Source: JAFGPL01 sp963781805
Lineage (GTDB): Bacteria; Bacteroidota; Bacteroidia; Bacteroidales; UBA10428
Reading direction: 5' to 3'
DNA: 64,000 nt
Assembly (NCBI GenBank): GCA_963781805.1
Contig: CAWAHF010000004.1
Coordinates: 3,224,001 to 3,288,000 of the forward strand
The position numbers and the translations under genes were made by a program. The notes beneath the pieces were generated by a model that was not told the DNA's origin, did no database searches, and worked only from the letters and a program-made list of their open reading frames with translations. The number at the start of each line of letters is the position of its first letter. Within the stretch, counting starts at the first letter, position 1. Below are positions 63,301-64,000 of this stretch, in pieces.

Positions 63301-63979
63301 TATCAATTAAAGGATCCCCTGATTTATGCCTTTGCAGTTCCAGGTAAAAATCATCACCGAATATCTCCAGATATTCAACTAAAATTTTTTTGGCGGCTTC
63401 ATAGCCTTCATGTCGCAATGTATTGGGAATTTCACCATTTAAACAGGCGGAACTTGCAATGAGGCCTTTGGAGTGTTTCCTGAGAAGTTGTTTGTCTATC
63501 CGCGGTTTATAATAAAATCCTTCTGTCCAGCCCATGGACACAAGCTTAATGAGATTATGATAGCCTTCAAAATTCCGGGCAAGTAAAATCAGATGAAACC
63601 CGCCGCCATCAATCTTCTCCGATTTTTCATACATTGATCGTTTGGCTATGTAAACCTCACATCCTAAAATAGGTTTGATTTTTTGTTTTGTTGCTTCATT
63701 ATGAAATTCTTTAACTCCAAACATATTTCCATGATCGGTAATGGCAACAGCGATCATCTTATCGTCTACCGCTTTCGATATCAGCGATTTGATATGCGCT
63801 GCTCCGTCCAGTATGGAATATTGGGAATGTACATGCAGGTGAGTGAATGGTATTTCAGAGCTTGATCTATCCTTTGGCATGGTTGATACTTCACTTTCCA
63901 AAGTAGAATCATCCTTTGTCTCTTTTGATACATTCGAAATTATTTCAATATTAACGGGCTCAATAATATCCTGATGCAT
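60377..63979 (-). CDS. dnaE: DNA polymerase III alpha subunit (DnaE1 type)
   Basis: A replicative polymerase of about 1200 residues. The PHP domain starts at residue ~45 with FTHLHVHSQYSILDG. The catalytic centre includes GPGRGSAAGSVVAYC and PDIDIDFDEDGRE (Asp residues near 445). The AYNKSHS-like QYAFNKSHSTCYAY thumb/fingers region, the helix-hairpin-helix and an OB domain (RDISVAGIVTF, ~1030) follow. The ~44 residues before the PHP domain (MHQDIIEPVNIEII...) are unlike the usual short N-terminus, and the frame remains open to the window edge, so the true start may be Met34, the ATG at 63979 or beyond the edge. Confidence 0.95.
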   Translation of the reverse strand: MHQDIIEPVNIEIISNVSKETKDDSTLESEVSTMPKDRSSSEIPFTHLHVHSQYSILDGAAHIKSLISKAVDDKMIAVAITDHGNMFGVKEFHNEATKQKIKPILGCEVYIAKRSMYEKSEKIDGGGFHLILLARNFEGYHNLIKLVSMGWTEGFYYKPRIDKQLLRKHSKGLIASSACLNGEIPNTLRHEGYEAAKKILVEYLEIFGDDFYLELQRHKSGDPLIDKEVYNDQVFVNEQLLKLSKETGVKVIATNDVHFINEEDASAHDRLLCISTGKDVDDQNRLRYTKQEWFKTQEEMKTLFSDIPEALANTWDIVEKVENYELNSPPVMPHFEIPDGFGDADEYLRHLTLNGAKFRYGELTTELKDRIDFELETVRKMGFPGYFLIVWDFIKAARELGVSVGPGRGSAAGSVVAYCLRITDIDPIKYDLLFERFLNPDRVSMPDIDIDFDEDGREKVLQWVVNKYGKKRVAHIITFGTMAPKMAIRDVARVQKLELSEADRLAKLIPDRPGTTFLKAYEEVPDLISERNSQNELISQTLKYAEVLEGSVRQTGVHACGIIIGQNDLEEHIPICINKDAELYVTQYDGKHIESVGMLKMDFLGLKTLSIIKDTIENIKKSGGLDLDIETIPLDDSKTFELYSRGETTGLFQFESEGMKKYLKMLKPNRFEDLIAMNALYRPGPMDYIPSFINRKHGLEKITYDFPEMEEYLKDTYGITVYQEQVMLLSQKLAGFTKGLADSLRKAMGKKIKAMMDQLKEKFIQGCLNNGYTEEKVQKIWKDWESFAQYAFNKSHSTCYAYVSYQTAFLKAHYPAEFMAAVLSRNLNDIKKITFFMDECKRMGLNVLVPDINESHARFTVNKSGDIRFGMAAIKGVGEAAVEHIIEERDRNGIFTSIYDFVERVNLSTVNKRCIEALAMAGGFDSFDEIKRYQFFASAENDIPYIESLIKYGNRIQSESKSVPTLFGDIETIEVSKPQIPEGIEWSTLAKLNKEKELIGIYLSAHPLDNYKLEIETYCNVQLSDFRDVEKLKGRDISVAGIVTFVKNSITKNGKPYGSMVIEDYSDSYTLTLFGKDYETYRKYFYEGYSLLIKGSFVESTWKKNELEFKIKNISLLSNVRDELIKNLSVKIVLRNLSEDIMEDIKKLSSKPGNVEMKFLIVDPEEKMSVEMYSRSQRIELTNQLIEFLQNSPEIEFKVN

Positions 63980-64000
63980 CTCCTTAAATTTACTGAGCTC

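Overview
The window looks like chromosomal DNA of a member of the Bacteroidota, probably a free-living Bacteroidia lineage (genus not determinable from sequence alone). Evidence: a T9SS type B (gliding-motility-like) C-terminal sorting domain next to a PorP/SprF-type protein; promoters of the TTTG-N18-23-TAnnTTTG kind; few Shine-Dalgarno sites; the DUF2723, DUF2807 and DUF6427-like families; and an A+T-rich genome. Housekeeping genes (prfB, prmC, recX, ribD, dxs, rplM-rpsI-rpsB-tsf-pyrH-frr, trxA, dnaE) alternate with accessory islands.

Layout. 19-2965 (minus): a three-gene ABC-three-component (ABC-3C) system, made of a RAD50-like DUF2326 ATPase, a small middle component and a restriction-endonuclease-like protein; likely anti-mobile-element defence. 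3543-12539: dCMP deaminase, a C-terminal-processing protease, RF2 with its programmed +1 frameshift, a cation/proton antiporter, the minus-strand operon prmC-recX-PagL-like deacylase-DUF2807 lipoprotein, and ribD. 12767-18311: a TPR-caspase protein and a sensor with propeller repeats and a PP2C phosphatase, adjacent and co-directional. 18312-26704: dxs, an OmpA lipoprotein, a radical SAM/SPASM protein and the ribosomal/elongation-factor/UMP-kinase/recycling-factor block. 26893-32946: O-antigen-ligase-like protein, AAG-type glycosylase, DUF2723 membrane protein and a polysaccharide deacetylase.

33009-39811 is the most striking region: a lasso-peptide gene cluster. It has a cyclase (asparagine-synthetase-like C protein), a PqqD-like B1, a transglutaminase-like B2 and a 48-codon precursor gene. 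Three tailoring genes accompany them: an HPr-kinase-like kinase, a sulfotransferase and a nucleotidyltransferase. The precursor core resembles the phosphorylated lasso peptide paeninodin, ends in Ser and has a Tyr flanked by acidic residues. Phosphorylation of the former and sulfation of the latter is a specific, testable hypothesis. The B1-B2 spacer is filled with palindromic repeats, one of which supplies the end of the B1 reading frame.

39824-45050: a 1439-residue SBBP/SprB-repeat adhesin with a type B sorting domain, and a PorP/SprF-like partner, closed by a strong hairpin. 45233-58826: a long co-directional signalling array with CheR, a HAMP/GAF/PAS receptor-like protein, a second degenerate CheR, a stand-alone CheB methylesterase, a membrane GAF protein, a GAF/PAS/PP2C phosphatase, SiaB-like kinase, SiaC-like phosphoprotein (Thr68 retained), a TerB-like/ABCG transporter and two exported proteins. 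It looks like a merger of chemotaxis-type methylation enzymes with a Sia-type partner switch, lacking both a canonical chemoreceptor domain and a diguanylate cyclase. 58892-64000: a DUF6427-like membrane protein, thioredoxin and DNA polymerase III alpha at the right edge.
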